Source: Lacipirellula parvula
Lineage (GTDB): Bacteria; Planctomycetota; Planctomycetia; Pirellulales; Lacipirellulaceae
DNA length: 64,000 nucleotides
Reading direction: 5' to 3'
Assembly: GCF_009177095.1 (NCBI RefSeq)
Contig: NZ_AP021861.1
Coordinates: 6,430,501 to 6,494,500 of the forward strand
The notes below the pieces were generated by a model, which was not told the origin of the DNA, searched no databases, and worked only from the letters and a program-made list of their open reading frames with translations. Position numbers and translations under genes: made by a program. Each line of letters opens with the position of its first letter. The stretch's first letter is position 1. Positions 48,369-57,967 of the stretch are shown piece after piece.

Positions 48369-48541
48369 GAACCACGACGACACAACGAACACGACGGAAG
48401 CAAGCGAATTTCCCTCTGCCTTGCCTTCCCTTTGCGCCTCTGCGCATTTGCGTGAGATCTTCTGAGCAAGGAATTGTCTCACGCGAAGGCGCAAAGAATT
48501 CATCACGCTTCCGTCGTGTCCTTCGTGCCGTCGTGGTTCAA
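48369..48541. repeat. Modular palindrome (copy 7)
   Basis: CACGACGACACAACGAACAC outer module, GCGCCTCTGCGCATTTGCG inner arm, CTCACGCGAAGGCGC partner, and the inverse CACGACGG module. CCAAGG modules are missing. Confidence 0.88.
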
Positions 48542-48565
48542 TCCCACCGCCGCCGAGAGCTCGCC

Positions 48566-49168
48566 ATGAACCCGCTGAAACAGCCCCAAACCGACCACCC
48601 GATCCACCCCAATCTCGCCGCGCGGTGGAGCCCTTGCGCAATGGCGGATCGCGAGGTCTCCGACGCCGACTTGCTGTCGCTGCTCGAGGCGGCCCGCTGG
48701 GCGGCCTCGTCGCGCAACGAGCAGCCCTGGTCGTACATCGTCGCGAAGCGCTCGAACGCTGAAGAGTTCGGAAAGGTCCTCAGCTGCCTGGTCGATGCGA
48801 ATCAAGCTTGGGCTCGTCACGCCGGCGTCTTAGCCATCGGCTGCTACGCAACGACTCACGCTCGCAATGGAGAGCCAAACCTCGCCGCCCCGCACGATCT
48901 TGGCGCCGCCAGCGCCAGCCTCACCTTCGAGGCGACCTCGCGCGGGCTATTGGTCCACCAGATGATCGGCATCCATCCCGACCGCGCCCGCGAATTGTTC
49001 GCCATCCCTGCCGGCGTCGAACCGCTGACGGCGATCGCCATCGGCTACGAAGGCGACCCGAACTCGCTGCCGGAGCACCAACGCCAACGCGACCTCGCGC
49101 CACGGACGAGAAAACCGCTCAGCGAGTTCGTCTTCAGCGGCCGCTGGGGCGATAGCGCTCCGCTCTAG
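48566..49168 (+). CDS. Nitroreductase-family FMN protein
   Basis: 200 residues from ATG 48566. The N-terminal region DLLSLLEAARWAASSRNEQPW is the FMN-phosphate-binding signature (R, S-S-x-N-x-Q). The C-terminal IAIGYEGDPNSLPE is also family-typical. It uses NAD(P)H to reduce nitro or quinone-like compounds. The stop codon overlaps that of the convergent PEP-CTERM gene (shared CTAG). Confidence 0.9.
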   Translation: MNPLKQPQTDHPIHPNLAARWSPCAMADREVSDADLLSLLEAARWAASSRNEQPWSYIVAKRSNAEEFGKVLSCLVDANQAWARHAGVLAIGCYATTHARNGEPNLAAPHDLGAASASLTFEATSRGLLVHQMIGIHPDRARELFAIPAGVEPLTAIAIGYEGDPNSLPEHQRQRDLAPRTRKPLSEFVFSGRWGDSAPL

Positions 49169-50298
49169 GCTGCCAACCGTCGCCGAGAGGCGACGATCGA
49201 CAGCACGGCTGCACCCATTAGCAGCGCGGCCGTCGGCTCGGGAACGGCAGCGACTGCAGGCGTTGCGGCGCCGCCAAACTTCGTCTTCCAGACTTCCAGA
49301 TCAAGCGGGCCGACGACGCCGTCGCCGTCGGCATCGCCTTGCGCGAGCGTGGCGCCCGATGCAATTCCCGAACCGCGTTGCCAGATGAGGAAGTCGGCCC
49401 CGTCGACGGTGCTATCGCCATTGAAGTCGGCGTTCGCGACGCTGCCAGCCGTCGAAATGTCGTACGTCACGTCGTAATCCATCGCGATGCCTTTGATGCA
49501 GCCGGCCCCCTGTGTCACCATGAGCGTGTACGGACCGGTCTGCCGAGCGAAGACGCTGCTGCTGGCGCCTGAACCGCCAAAGTTATTGTCCATCACCAGA
49601 TTGCTCGCGACCGTTCCCGTCGCCGTGCCGAAGCCGATCGTGTTGGCCGGATCGTTGATGGGCGTCAACACCATGCCGTGATTCGCTTCTTGGAAAACGT
49701 TCGAACGGAACACCGTTGTGCCGAAGTTGGCAACGCCGCCCGGCGTGAACGTGAACCCCGTTTCGGTAGGCGTGCCGGTGAAGCTGACGTTCGAGACGGT
49801 CACCGCGCTGAATTCGAGCCCAGCGCTTAGGTTGATATCGTTGATGCCGGTCGGGCCAAAGGTCTGCGTCACGCCGATGCCGCGGCTAGAAGCGCCAACC
49901 GACGCGTTGGCGCCAGGCATGGTGAGGTAGCTTCCAGGAGCCGGCAACGCCTTGATGGTGAGCTCGGCGTCGAACGCTAGCGTGACGCCGGCGGGGATGC
50001 GATTGCCATCGATCCAATTCCCGACGGAAGTCGAGTCGCCGACAATGGAAAAACTCTTCTTGGTCGTGACGGAAGTCGCGACCGCCCCTTGCGTGGGCGC
50101 GGTGGGCGCCCAGCCGTCCTCGCCGGTGAAGGACGAGGTCCCATCGACGCTCAACGTGAAAAACGCCGAGGTGTTGGTGCTGTGATTGAGAGTGGTGCGT
50201 TTAGTAGCGAGAACGGGGGCGGCTTGAACCTTCGCAGCAGCGCAGGAAAGGACGAGTAGCGCGGCGCAGCAACGAACGCGGGAGATGGCGAACTTCAT
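49165..50298 (-). CDS. PEP-CTERM surface protein with dockerin-like repeats
   Basis: 377 residues from ATG 50298, followed by a signal peptide (RCCAALLVLSCAAAKVQA). The central region is beta-rich and unassigned. Near the C terminus are two calcium-loop repeats, ADFNGDSTVDGADFLIWQRG and DADGDGVVGPLDLEVWKTKF, then a PEP-CTERM signal VPEPTAALLMGAAVL with a basic tail. Same C-terminal design as the 27219-28211 product. Exported and probably surface-attached. Confidence 0.85.
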   Translation of the reverse strand: MKFAISRVRCCAALLVLSCAAAKVQAAPVLATKRTTLNHSTNTSAFFTLSVDGTSSFTGEDGWAPTAPTQGAVATSVTTKKSFSIVGDSTSVGNWIDGNRIPAGVTLAFDAELTIKALPAPGSYLTMPGANASVGASSRGIGVTQTFGPTGINDINLSAGLEFSAVTVSNVSFTGTPTETGFTFTPGGVANFGTTVFRSNVFQEANHGMVLTPINDPANTIGFGTATGTVASNLVMDNNFGGSGASSSVFARQTGPYTLMVTQGAGCIKGIAMDYDVTYDISTAGSVANADFNGDSTVDGADFLIWQRGSGIASGATLAQGDADGDGVVGPLDLEVWKTKFGGAATPAVAAVPEPTAALLMGAAVLSIVASRRRLAA

Positions 50299-50470
50299 CG
50301 GAAAACCTGCCTTGGGATCGGAGAAGTGCGTACAGCGAAAAGCGATGCGAAACAACACGACATAGCAACGCCCCCCTTATGACCGCGATCGACTAGCGAT
50401 TTCGCGGCAATGAGCTGGGAGGCGTGCTGAATGATCAGAAATGGGAACCGGCTCGTTCGAGACGGCGCAG

Positions 50471-51523
50471 TTATAGGCCGTTGCCTTCTGGAAGAATCAC
50501 AAACAGCGGCGGGTCGTCGCCCGCGACGGTACTTTGCGTCCGCCAGACGGTTAAGTCGACGCCATCACTCACAAACTCGGCTGAGCCGTCGCACTTCGAA
50601 GCGTTAACGCCGCCTGGATGCGCACTTCGCGCCGCGAGATTCATTTGCGGGATGCCAGCAGTGCCCGTCTTGCGTTCACACGGAGCAATCGCATCATTCA
50701 GATCGGTGCAAGCCGTGACGTCGGCAAAGCTTGAGTTCGGCGCCATTAGCGTCATCACCTGGTAAGCGCCTGGATTGTAAATCCAAATGCGTCCGCGTCG
50801 ATCTTGATCAACATCTGAGGGAACTTGCTTCATCTCCATTTGCAGGTAGGTATTGCTAAGCCCATCGGAGATGTTTTTATAACTGAACTGCTGCCCTGAA
50901 TTGTCGTCTAGAGTAGCCCCGGCGGCTTTGCTAAACCGCCAGTTTTCGTTTTTGTTTCCAGCGGCAGGAACTCCCGGATTGGCCCAGAATGGCCCGCGCC
51001 TTACCGGATCGCTGTACAGCTGGCTGTAATTCCCATATCCGTAATTGAAGCCGTATCTTCCTTTGCGGTCCCCCCCTGCGTCTTCCGCTGAATCGCTGCC
51101 GGAAACGGTCACCAAGTAGGAGTCGTCGCTAGGACACGCGAGCATCGGCTCCTCGCGCGACATTAACTGCTTGTTCTGCACATTATTCGCGGACTTGGTC
51201 GGATCATACGCATTCTTCAGTGCGGACCCTTCCATAAACGGCAGCATCTGCAGATACAGCATCTGCCGGTGCTTCGGATCGTTAGGCTGTTTGTTGACAT
51301 CGACCGGCAGATAGTTGTACGCCCCATGGAAGTTCTGCGCTGCCAATCCCAGCTGCTTGAAGTTGTTGAGGCACTGGTTCCGCCGCGCCGCTTCGCGGGC
51401 CGCCTGAACGGCCGGCAAGAGCAAGGCAACTAAGACGCCGATGATCGCGATCACGACCAGCAGCTCCACCAACGTGAAACCGAGGAACGCTTTCCGGCGA
51501 TTACTCGTTGCCCGAACCGCCAT
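50471..51523 (-). CDS. DUF1559 pseudopilin-like protein (copy A of a tandem pair)
   Basis: 350 residues. Prepilin signal [20 protein letters not shown], then [20 protein letters not shown]. It carries the DUF1559 body and the H-x9-DG motif [12 protein letters not shown]. It is about as long as copy B and shares long stretches with it ([46 protein letters not shown]). Exported by a type II-like pathway; the role is unknown. Confidence 0.9.
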   Translation of the reverse strand: MAVRATSNRRKAFLGFTLVELLVVIAIIGVLVALLLPAVQAAREAARRNQCLNNFKQLGLAAQNFHGAYNYLPVDVNKQPNDPKHRQMLYLQMLPFMEGSALKNAYDPTKSANNVQNKQLMSREEPMLACPSDDSYLVTVSGSDSAEDAGGDRKGRYGFNYGYGNYSQLYSDPVRRGPFWANPGVPAAGNKNENWRFSKAAGATLDDNSGQQFSYKNISDGLSNTYLQMEMKQVPSDVDQDRRGRIWIYNPGAYQVMTLMAPNSSFADVTACTDLNDAIAPCERKTGTAGIPQMNLAARSAHPGGVNASKCDGSAEFVSDGVDLTVWRTQSTVAGDDPPLFVILPEGNGL

Positions 51524-51657
51524 GGCTCTGCTTCTTGATAGGCCGCTTACTGCGAGAACCGGCTAAGCTCCCTCGCAGATCGTTGCGAACGAGAGCAGTT
51601 CATTCACGTCAATTCGCAAGATTCGCGGTTGGTGGCTTTTGCGGTTGCTGACGGCGA

Positions 51658-52683
51658 CTACAGGCCGTTGCCTTCCGGATCGACCTCATAGAGCGGCGGA
51701 TCATCGCCCGCCATCGTGCTCTGCGAACGCCAAGCGGTCAGATCAATTCCATCGCTGACAAACTCCGCCGAGCCGTCGCACTTAGAAGCATTGACGCCGC
51801 CGCTATGCTGGCTGCGAGCTCCGACGACAAACACAGGAAAGTTGCCTGACTTATCAGCGCAAGGAGCAATGCTGTCGTTGTTCGTCGTGCAAGCCGTTGC
51901 ATCAGCCGCCGATGAGTTCGGCGCCATCCGAGTTGAAAGCTGGATCGAACCTGCGCCGTAGATCCATGCGCGGGCGCGTCGGTCGTTATTCTCTTTCTCT
52001 TCAGATGGAACTTGCTTCATCTCGAACTGCAAGTAGGTATTGCTGAGGCCGTCGGAAACCTGCTTGTAATTAACTCGCTGACCGCTGTGGTCGCCATAGC
52101 GGGGCCAAAACTCTGATTTCGCGGCATCGGCGTTGAGTCCGCCCGCTGCGATGCCCGGGTTCGCCCAGAAAGGGCCGCGGCGAGCCACGTTGGCAGCCAA
52201 CTGCCCGTAGTTGCCGTAGCCATAGTTAATGCCGTAGCTGGTTTTACGGTCGCCGCCTTTGTCATTTCCGCCAGCGACATGAATCTGCGACTCGTCGCTC
52301 GGGCAGCGCAGCATCGGCTCTTCGCGCGAAAGGAGCGCGAGATTGGCTTCATTGGTTGCAGCGACGGAAAAGTTGTACGCCGACCGAATCGTCGAACCTT
52401 CCATAAAGGGAAGGAGTTGCAGATACAAGACGCCGCGGGCGTACTTCTGTCCGTTCACGTCGACTGGTAAATACTTGAACGTGTCGTGGTGATTCTGCAT
52501 CGCCAACCCCAACTGCTTGAAGTTGTTGAGGCACTGGTTCCGCCGAGCCGCCTCGCGGGCCGCTTGGACTGCGGGCAGCAAGAGGGCCACCAAGACGCCG
52601 ATGATCGCGATGACCACCAGTAGTTCCACCAACGTAAAACCGAGGGACGCTCCCCCGCGACCGCTTCTCGTTCGCACAGCCAT
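51658..52683 (-). CDS. DUF1559 pseudopilin-like protein (copy B of a tandem pair)
   Basis: 341 residues from ATG 52683 ([20 protein letters not shown]), matching the start of copy A; the upstream extension is rejected. It has the same prepilin helix and an [12 protein letters not shown] version of the H-x9-DG motif. Divergence from copy A is concentrated in the middle. The 134-base spacer fits a tandem duplication. Confidence 0.9.
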   Translation of the reverse strand: MAVRTRSGRGGASLGFTLVELLVVIAIIGVLVALLLPAVQAAREAARRNQCLNNFKQLGLAMQNHHDTFKYLPVDVNGQKYARGVLYLQLLPFMEGSTIRSAYNFSVAATNEANLALLSREEPMLRCPSDESQIHVAGGNDKGGDRKTSYGINYGYGNYGQLAANVARRGPFWANPGIAAGGLNADAAKSEFWPRYGDHSGQRVNYKQVSDGLSNTYLQFEMKQVPSEEKENNDRRARAWIYGAGSIQLSTRMAPNSSAADATACTTNNDSIAPCADKSGNFPVFVVGARSQHSGGVNASKCDGSAEFVSDGIDLTAWRSQSTMAGDDPPLYEVDPEGNGL

Positions 52684-53463
52684 CGTTCTGTTCCTTGATG
52701 AGTCGCTTGGGGCCAGACCGGCCAAGTTCTCAGTTGTTCCGAATCGGGAGCGAGAAAAGCCCAACGCTCAAGAGAGCCTGAATTCTAGGGTCTTGGCATT
52801 CTTGAGTTCGCAAAAGCCCGCGGCCGTCGTCGCTGCCGTGGCGTCGACCGTGGTGATTTCCCGGCGATTGCCAGCCACTTCCGCTGTAGATCTTTGAAGA
52901 GACCGGAACTGGACAAACCTTCGCCGGACCGCCATTGGTTCTTATCCAACGCTAACCGAAGGTTTCGGCAATTTTCGCTAGATCGTCCGAAGTTTGCGGG
53001 GGGCCGCAGGCCGATTCGAACAAACGGGGAAGGATCTTAACGACGGTGCAAAAGACCGCTAAAAACCCCGCATGCGGGCGTGCCTCACCTTCGTAGGCAG
53101 GAAGATCCCAGCCAGCGATTCTAGCCCCGGGCTCCGCCCGGGGGTCGGCCCCTACCTCGGTAGACGGCGCCCGCGTGATGCTCAGCCCCCGGAGGGGGGG
53201 GCATGATGTAGCCAGGGGCGTCAGCCCCTGGTTCGAAGCATCTCGATGATCCAGAGCCCCGCGAGGGGCGGCACTGTTCGCCATCACGATTGGGAGCTGT
53301 ATCGCCCCTCACGGGAGCAACACCGTTGCCAAGCCATGCGGCTAGTAACTGCATCATCCTCCTAGCAGTGCGGTAGGCGGAGCGGACGTCTCGGAGTACC
53401 TCGACGTGACAGGCAGGCGACGCGGCAAGAAGAGCGGAAGCAGCCGCAATATTCGCTCGCCGC
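52684..53463. other. Repeat-bearing intergenic region
   Basis: About 780 bases. The right half has CCCGGGCTCCGCCCGGG and AGGGGCGTCAGCCCCTGG palindromes around 53122-53240, relatives of the 12321 element. The left half should carry the DUF1559 promoter. No supported gene; short open frames are repeat-derived. Confidence 0.6.
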
Positions 53464-54852
53464 TTACCGAGACAACCGCTTGGCCAGCCGCTGCAGCCGT
53501 CGCCGGTAGCTATAGTGCTCGACCTCCAGCGTGTGGCGCGGCGAAGGGAGATACTGAACGCCGCTCCACAGGTCAGGCCGCTCGGTCGCCTTCAATCGCC
53601 GGAACTCCTCGGCTCGCTCGCTCCCGCGATCAATCGCCTGCACGTACCGGGCGACCAGCTGCGACTGGTAATCGACCAGTCCGAACTGCCCGCTGTCGGG
53701 CTGGATGAGGCCAATGCAAAACAGGTCGTCGCGTTCGGGATGGAAGACGTTCACGAACAGCCGCGGGGCGTCGCCTTGCCAGTTGAGTTGCTCGCGGGCG
53801 ATGAACGGCATGTTCACGCGGTAGCCAGTGGCGTAGACCACCAGATCGATCTCCGCCGCGCTGCCGTCGACGAACTCGACGCGGTGGCCGGCGAAGCGGG
53901 CGATGTCGGGCCGCAGCGCCAGCCGGCCATGCCCGACATGGTGATGGATCTGCGAGTTGAGAATCGGGTGGCTTTCGAAGAGCCGATGATCGGGCTTCGG
54001 CACGCCGGTACGCCACGCGGGGCCAAGCGCCACGTGGCTGACGACGGCGCCGGCAAGGCGGCGAGCCCACAGCGGCACGCGGAGCCATAGCAACAGTTCG
54101 TTCGCTTGGTCGACCGGCCGGCCGCGAATGAACTTCGGCAGAATGTGGTAGGCTCGCCGCGTGCTGAGGATCGCCTCGTCGGCATGGAGCGCTGCTTCGT
54201 TTGCGATGTCGCAACCGCTGTTGCCGCCGCCGACCACCAGCACCCGTTTGCCGCGCAGCACGTCGGCCGATTTGAAGGACGCCGAGTGGATCGCCTCGCC
54301 CGCAAACTCGCCCGGGTACTCGGGCCAGCGTGGATCCCAATTGTGTCCGTTGGCGATGACGACGCCGCGGTAGTGCCGCGACTCGCCGTTGGAAAGCCGA
54401 ACGATCCAGCCGCTTTTTCCGTTACTCCCTTGAACCTCGTCACCCCGAGGTACGCCGAGGGGTCCGCCCCGAGTACCGTCTTGCTGCAAGCCTTGCTCTG
54501 CTCCCGCAGGCTCAACGCTCTCCACGCCAACGCCAAACTCAATCCGCTCATACACGCCAAACTGGCGCGCATAATCGCGCAGATACGCGAGCGTCTGCCG
54601 ATGACTCGGATAGTCGGGCCATTTCTCCGGCATTGGGAAGTCGCTGTACTCAGTGAGCGGCTTCGACGAGACGAGATGCGTCGACGCATAGACTCGGCTG
54701 CAAGGCGCCCCGAAGTACCAATTGCCGCCGACATCGTCTTCGCGCTCCAGGCAATCGAACGGAATGCCGGCGGCGAGAAAATTCTTCGCTGCCGCAATCC
54801 CGGACGAGCCGGCGCCGATGATGCAAAATTTGTCTGGACGATCGATCATCAA
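53464..54852 (-). CDS. Flavin-containing monooxygenase with a repeat-encoded insertion
   Basis: 462 residues. The FAD site is FCIIGAGSSGIAAAKNFLAA (9-28), the FMO motif is FAGEAIHSASF and the NADPH site is VLVVGGGNSGCDIA. It oxidises a nucleophilic N, S or carbonyl substrate. Residues about 116-146 (AGAEQGLQQDGTRGGPLGVP and on) are encoded by palindromic DNA containing GTACTCGGGGCGGACCCC, in frame and between conserved segments. The family is usually shorter at this point, so this is a repeat-derived surface loop. Confidence 0.9.
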   Translation of the reverse strand: MMIDRPDKFCIIGAGSSGIAAAKNFLAAGIPFDCLEREDDVGGNWYFGAPCSRVYASTHLVSSKPLTEYSDFPMPEKWPDYPSHRQTLAYLRDYARQFGVYERIEFGVGVESVEPAGAEQGLQQDGTRGGPLGVPRGDEVQGSNGKSGWIVRLSNGESRHYRGVVIANGHNWDPRWPEYPGEFAGEAIHSASFKSADVLRGKRVLVVGGGNSGCDIANEAALHADEAILSTRRAYHILPKFIRGRPVDQANELLLWLRVPLWARRLAGAVVSHVALGPAWRTGVPKPDHRLFESHPILNSQIHHHVGHGRLALRPDIARFAGHRVEFVDGSAAEIDLVVYATGYRVNMPFIAREQLNWQGDAPRLFVNVFHPERDDLFCIGLIQPDSGQFGLVDYQSQLVARYVQAIDRGSERAEEFRRLKATERPDLWSGVQYLPSPRHTLEVEHYSYRRRLQRLAKRLSR

Positions 54853-54873
54853 ATGAGCTTATCTACAAAGCGT

Positions 54874-55142
54874 TGAACCACGACGACACGACGGGCACGA
54901 CGGGCACGACGGGCACGACGGGCACGACGGAAGAAACCAGTGTTCCTCTGCCCCGTCTTCCTTTGCGCCTCTGCGCCTTTGCGTGAGACATATCTTTTCT
55001 AAAAAGATCTCTCGCAAAGGCGCAGAGGCGCAAAGAAATACAAATCAGAGAAGAATTAACGCATAACACCTCGTACCCGCCGTGCCGTCGTGGTTCCATT
55101 CTCCCGTACTTCCTTGGCGCACCTTGGCGTCCTTGGCGGTTA
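54874..55142. repeat. Nested modular palindrome (copy 8) with a 9-bp tandem array
   Basis: The CACGACGG module has expanded into four tandem copies of ACGACGGGC at about 54890-54926. The inner arms are GCGCCTCTGCGCC and GGCGCAGAGGCGC. The right end carries inverse CACGACGG and CCAAGG modules. Confidence 0.9.
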
Positions 55143-55253
55143 AATCCCCAAAATTTCCGCCCCCGGAAATTGAGTTGACTACGCAGCCCAGGAAGTGTAC
55201 ACAAGTACACAACCGCCGAAACTCGCCATCCCTAGTTTCCCAGCCGACGGTCG

Positions 55254-55784
55254 ATGACTCAAGCACCCGCGATCGACGCCGCTCCGACGCCCCGCCGCAC
55301 GCTGCATGGCGAGAATGTCCGCCGCTGCATGGTGACGCAGGGGCTGACGCTGCTGCAGGTCGTCGAAGCGACCGGGCTCGACGAGCGGACGATCCGCAGC
55401 CTCCTCCGCGGTACGACGCAGCCCCATAGCCGGACGCTCCACAAGCTGGCGGCGGGGCTCGGCATCGATGCCGATGAGTTGTTCGTCGACCACCGCGAAG
55501 AGGCAGCCCGCTTCGATCGCCACGCCAACCCGGCGGCGGTGCAAATCGTGCGGCGCCACCCGGAACTATTCGCCGCCTGGTCGCCAGCCGACTTCGAAGA
55601 ATTCTTCAGCCGCGTCGCCGTCGGCGGCGAGTTGACCGAAGAAGGCGCCCTCGCCTACGCCGCCGCCGCCAACCACCGCCGGCAACTGATGACGCAAGTC
55701 GCGGTCATTCTTGAGAGCTCTGAGTCGCAACACCTGAGCGAAATCATCGCGTTGCTCTATCAGCGCGTGACGACGATTGAGTGA
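55254..55784 (+). CDS. XRE-type helix-turn-helix regulator
   Basis: 176 residues. The HTH lies at about residues 30-70 (LTLLQVVEATGLDERTIRSL, then TLHKLAAGLGIDADELF). The remainder is helical and unassigned (HPELFAAWSPADFEEFFSRV). It probably binds DNA as a dimer. It sits at the edge of the phage head module and could be a relic regulator of it, though repeats separate them. Confidence 0.85.
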   Translation: MTQAPAIDAAPTPRRTLHGENVRRCMVTQGLTLLQVVEATGLDERTIRSLLRGTTQPHSRTLHKLAAGLGIDADELFVDHREEAARFDRHANPAAVQIVRRHPELFAAWSPADFEEFFSRVAVGGELTEEGALAYAAAANHRRQLMTQVAVILESSESQHLSEIIALLYQRVTTIE

Positions 55785-55798
55785 AAGTCAAAAATACT

Positions 55799-56079
55799 TA
55801 ACCGCCAAGGACGCCAAGGTGCGCCAAGGAAATGTGAGGAGGGAGTTGAGCCACAACGGCACAACGCACACGACGGAAGCAAGCAAATTCATTCTTCTCT
55901 TTTTTGTATTTCCTTTGCGTCTCTGCGCCTTTGCGAGAGATCTTTAAAAGGAAAGACGTAGCTCACGCCAAGGCGCGAAGACGCAAAGAATCCAAAAGTA
56001 TCGCCAGCCTTCATCGTGCTCGTCGTGGTTCCATCCTTGCATTTCCTTGGCGCACCTTGGCGTCCTTGGCGGTTCAATT
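55799..56079. repeat. Full nested modular palindrome (copy 9)
   Basis: Order of modules is CCAAGG, CACAACGG, GCGTCTCTGCGCC hairpin, CACGACG inverse, CCAAGG inverse, which is a true concentric arrangement. The inner arms are diverged (CTCACGCCAAGGCGCGAAG). Confidence 0.88.
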
Positions 56080-56089
56080 CTTGGAACGC

Positions 56090-56299
56090 TCAAGTCTCGC
56101 CGACGGACCGCACTTCATACGGCATGTACTCGGCCAGTTTGCGGTCGCACCAATCCACCGTCCGTTCCAGCGCGGCGAGCAGCGGCGCCCAGGGAATCTC
56201 TTCGTCGTTCACCGTGATCGTCGGCCCGCTCGTGGCGAGCAAGCTTGCCATCTGGGCCAGCGCCTGCTCGCGCATCGCCGTGATTTGCTCTGCATTCAT
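56090..56299 (-). CDS. Small protein at the end of the phage head module
   Basis: 69 residues, mostly alpha-helical (EQITAMREQALAQMASLLAT; LLAALERTVDWCDRKLAEYM) with a short beta-like ITVNDEEIPW. No recognised domain. Codon phase is clean and the start follows GAATCGCG without a strong Shine-Dalgarno. It shares the direction of the phage genes but lies beyond a terminator. Confidence 0.6.
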   Translation of the reverse strand: MNAEQITAMREQALAQMASLLATSGPTITVNDEEIPWAPLLAALERTVDWCDRKLAEYMPYEVRSVGET

Positions 56300-56328
56300 C
56301 GCGATTCTCCCACAGAAAAATTACTTCG

Positions 56329-56479
56329 TGTGCCACTGGCGTGTCGCCAGTGAGAGGCGCCGAACGGACACGACGGCCGTTTGTCCCGCAAGCAGCCTGA
56401 AAATCAGGGCCGCCTGATCTCTGCAGTTCATGGAATGCGAGTACCCGCTTCGCACTGGCGACACGCCAGTGGCACCCAA
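56329..56479. repeat. Inverted pair of 'CACTGGCGTGTCGCCAGTG' repeats
   Basis: GTGCCACTGGCGTGTCGCCA on the left and CACTGGCGACACGCCAGTGG on the right, about 95 bases apart. Third example of the pair seen at 30276 and 33230. Confidence 0.85.
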
Positions 56480-56493
56480 GATTCGCAACTCAC

Positions 56494-56540
56494 AAAAAAA
56501 GGCCGGCAGCCCCGACGTTGCCCCAAACGTCGAGGCTGCC
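56494..56540 (-). terminator. Rho-independent terminator downstream of the major capsid gene
   Basis: On the minus strand GGCAGCCTCGACGTT pairs with AACGTCGGGGCTGCC (one mismatch) around a six-base loop. GGCC and seven T residues follow. Confidence 0.9.
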
Positions 56541-56681
56541 AAGCCAGCCGCCGGTCCCGAGCACCTGCCCTCGCCATTCGGCCAACCACCAAAATCGAAC
56601 GGCAAGCGACCAGCTCCAGGGACCGGCGGCGCCCCTCACTCTTCACCGATCACTGATCACCAGTAACCGATCTCCATTCCC

Positions 56682-57842
56682 CTACCCCGTGCACTTCACC
56701 ACATACCGCGGATTCAACACCGCCGCGGCGCCGCGCTCGCTCGCCTTGAACCGCAGCACGACGTCGTTGTTGAACTCCGCCTCGCTGCCAATCGGCGCCT
56801 GCGTTACCGTGATCGGCCAGTTCTCCATGTAGGCAAACGCCTTCTTGAAGTCGCCGATGAACCACCACTTCTTCGCGTCGGCCGCCGTGACGCCGGAGGC
56901 GACGATTCGCCGATAGGCCAGCCGGCTCTCATGCACGCGGTAGTTCCCCAGCGGGTTGGCCGCCGTCGTCGCCGTCGCGGCGCCGCTGCCGGTGTAGGTC
57001 ACCTCGGCCGCATTGAAGACTCGGTGAGCTGCATGCCGATACGCCGGCATCACCATCGCCGTCGTGCCGCGAACCAGCACCGGCTCGCCCGTGCCGGGAT
57101 CGATCATGTCGGCGAACAACTGCTCTGCCGCGTCGACGTCGGTCCAGTCGACCAATTCGTTCGACGTGATGACGTTCTTCCACGGCGTGCTCGTCTGGTA
57201 CGTGTTGTACGACGTACCGTTCGTCTTGTAGTTGTTCGTCACGCCGACGATTAGATCGAGCAGCCGCTTCTCTTTGTTGAGGCCCAAGATCTCGCCGACC
57301 TCGGCCGCCCGCGCAAGCACCAGGTGCGTCCGGTCAAAGAAGATCGTCTCCTTCGTCACCGGCACGATGAAGCCCCGCTTGAGCGTCGACGGCGTGTCGA
57401 TGTAATCCTCGCCGAACCCCAGATGCGGGTACGGCATCCCCGGCGCCACGACGTCGACGTCGTCGGCAATCCGCTTCATCCCCGGGATCCGTTCGCCATC
57501 AAGTCGCGTCGGCACAGTTTGGACGAGCCGTGAGGCGACGAACGCTTCTTGTGTGTAGGCATCCAGAATCTTCGCGTAAATCACCTGCCCTGCGACAGTT
57601 TGGAACGCCGTCACGTCAAGGCCGTCGGCAGCCTCAACAACGCTGACGCCGCCGCCATTGCGCGGATCAAGCATGCCGACCCATTGCCGTCCGTCCGGGA
57701 CCAGCGCCTCGGCCAAATCGCGAATGCTGAAGTCTTCGGGCGCCAGGTCGCGGTTCGCCAGCGCCTCAGTCAAATGCCGCGTCGTTCGCTCAGCGCCGTC
57801 GAGTTCGAACCGCCGCTTGAGTTCTCTGTAGTTGAGAGACAT
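56682..57842 (-). CDS. Phage major capsid protein
   Basis: 386 residues. The C-terminal half (WFIGDFKKAFAYMENWPITV, then SEAEFNNDVVLRFKASERGA and LNPRYVVKC) is typical of HK97-fold major capsid proteins. The middle holds a P-domain-like VTKETIFFDRTHLVLARAAE. The start follows GGGGGA. It forms the icosahedral shell. It sits in the expected last position of the head gene order and is followed by a strong terminator. Confidence 0.88.
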   Translation of the reverse strand: MSLNYRELKRRFELDGAERTTRHLTEALANRDLAPEDFSIRDLAEALVPDGRQWVGMLDPRNGGGVSVVEAADGLDVTAFQTVAGQVIYAKILDAYTQEAFVASRLVQTVPTRLDGERIPGMKRIADDVDVVAPGMPYPHLGFGEDYIDTPSTLKRGFIVPVTKETIFFDRTHLVLARAAEVGEILGLNKEKRLLDLIVGVTNNYKTNGTSYNTYQTSTPWKNVITSNELVDWTDVDAAEQLFADMIDPGTGEPVLVRGTTAMVMPAYRHAAHRVFNAAEVTYTGSGAATATTAANPLGNYRVHESRLAYRRIVASGVTAADAKKWWFIGDFKKAFAYMENWPITVTQAPIGSEAEFNNDVVLRFKASERGAAAVLNPRYVVKCTG

Positions 57843-57868
57843 GTGTGGAGTTCCCCCTGTGTTTGAAG

Positions 57869-57962
57869 TTGTTAGGGTTCAGGGTTCGGGGCTCAGAAAG
57901 GGACAGGAGGAGGCAGGCAACCCTGCATCTCTTCTGCTGACCCCTGAACCCCGACAACTGAC
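57869..57962. repeat. Palindromic repeat, 'GGGTTCAGGGTTCGGGG' family
   Basis: Left arm TTAGGGTTCAGGGTTCGGGG, right arm CCCCTGAACCCCGACAACTG. One copy in this window, sitting between two phage structural genes. Confidence 0.75.
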
Positions 57963-57967
57963 CCCTC

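Noticed and set aside
54890-54926. Possible CRISPR or direct-repeat array
   Set aside because: Units are nine bases with no spacers; it is slippage within a repeat arm.
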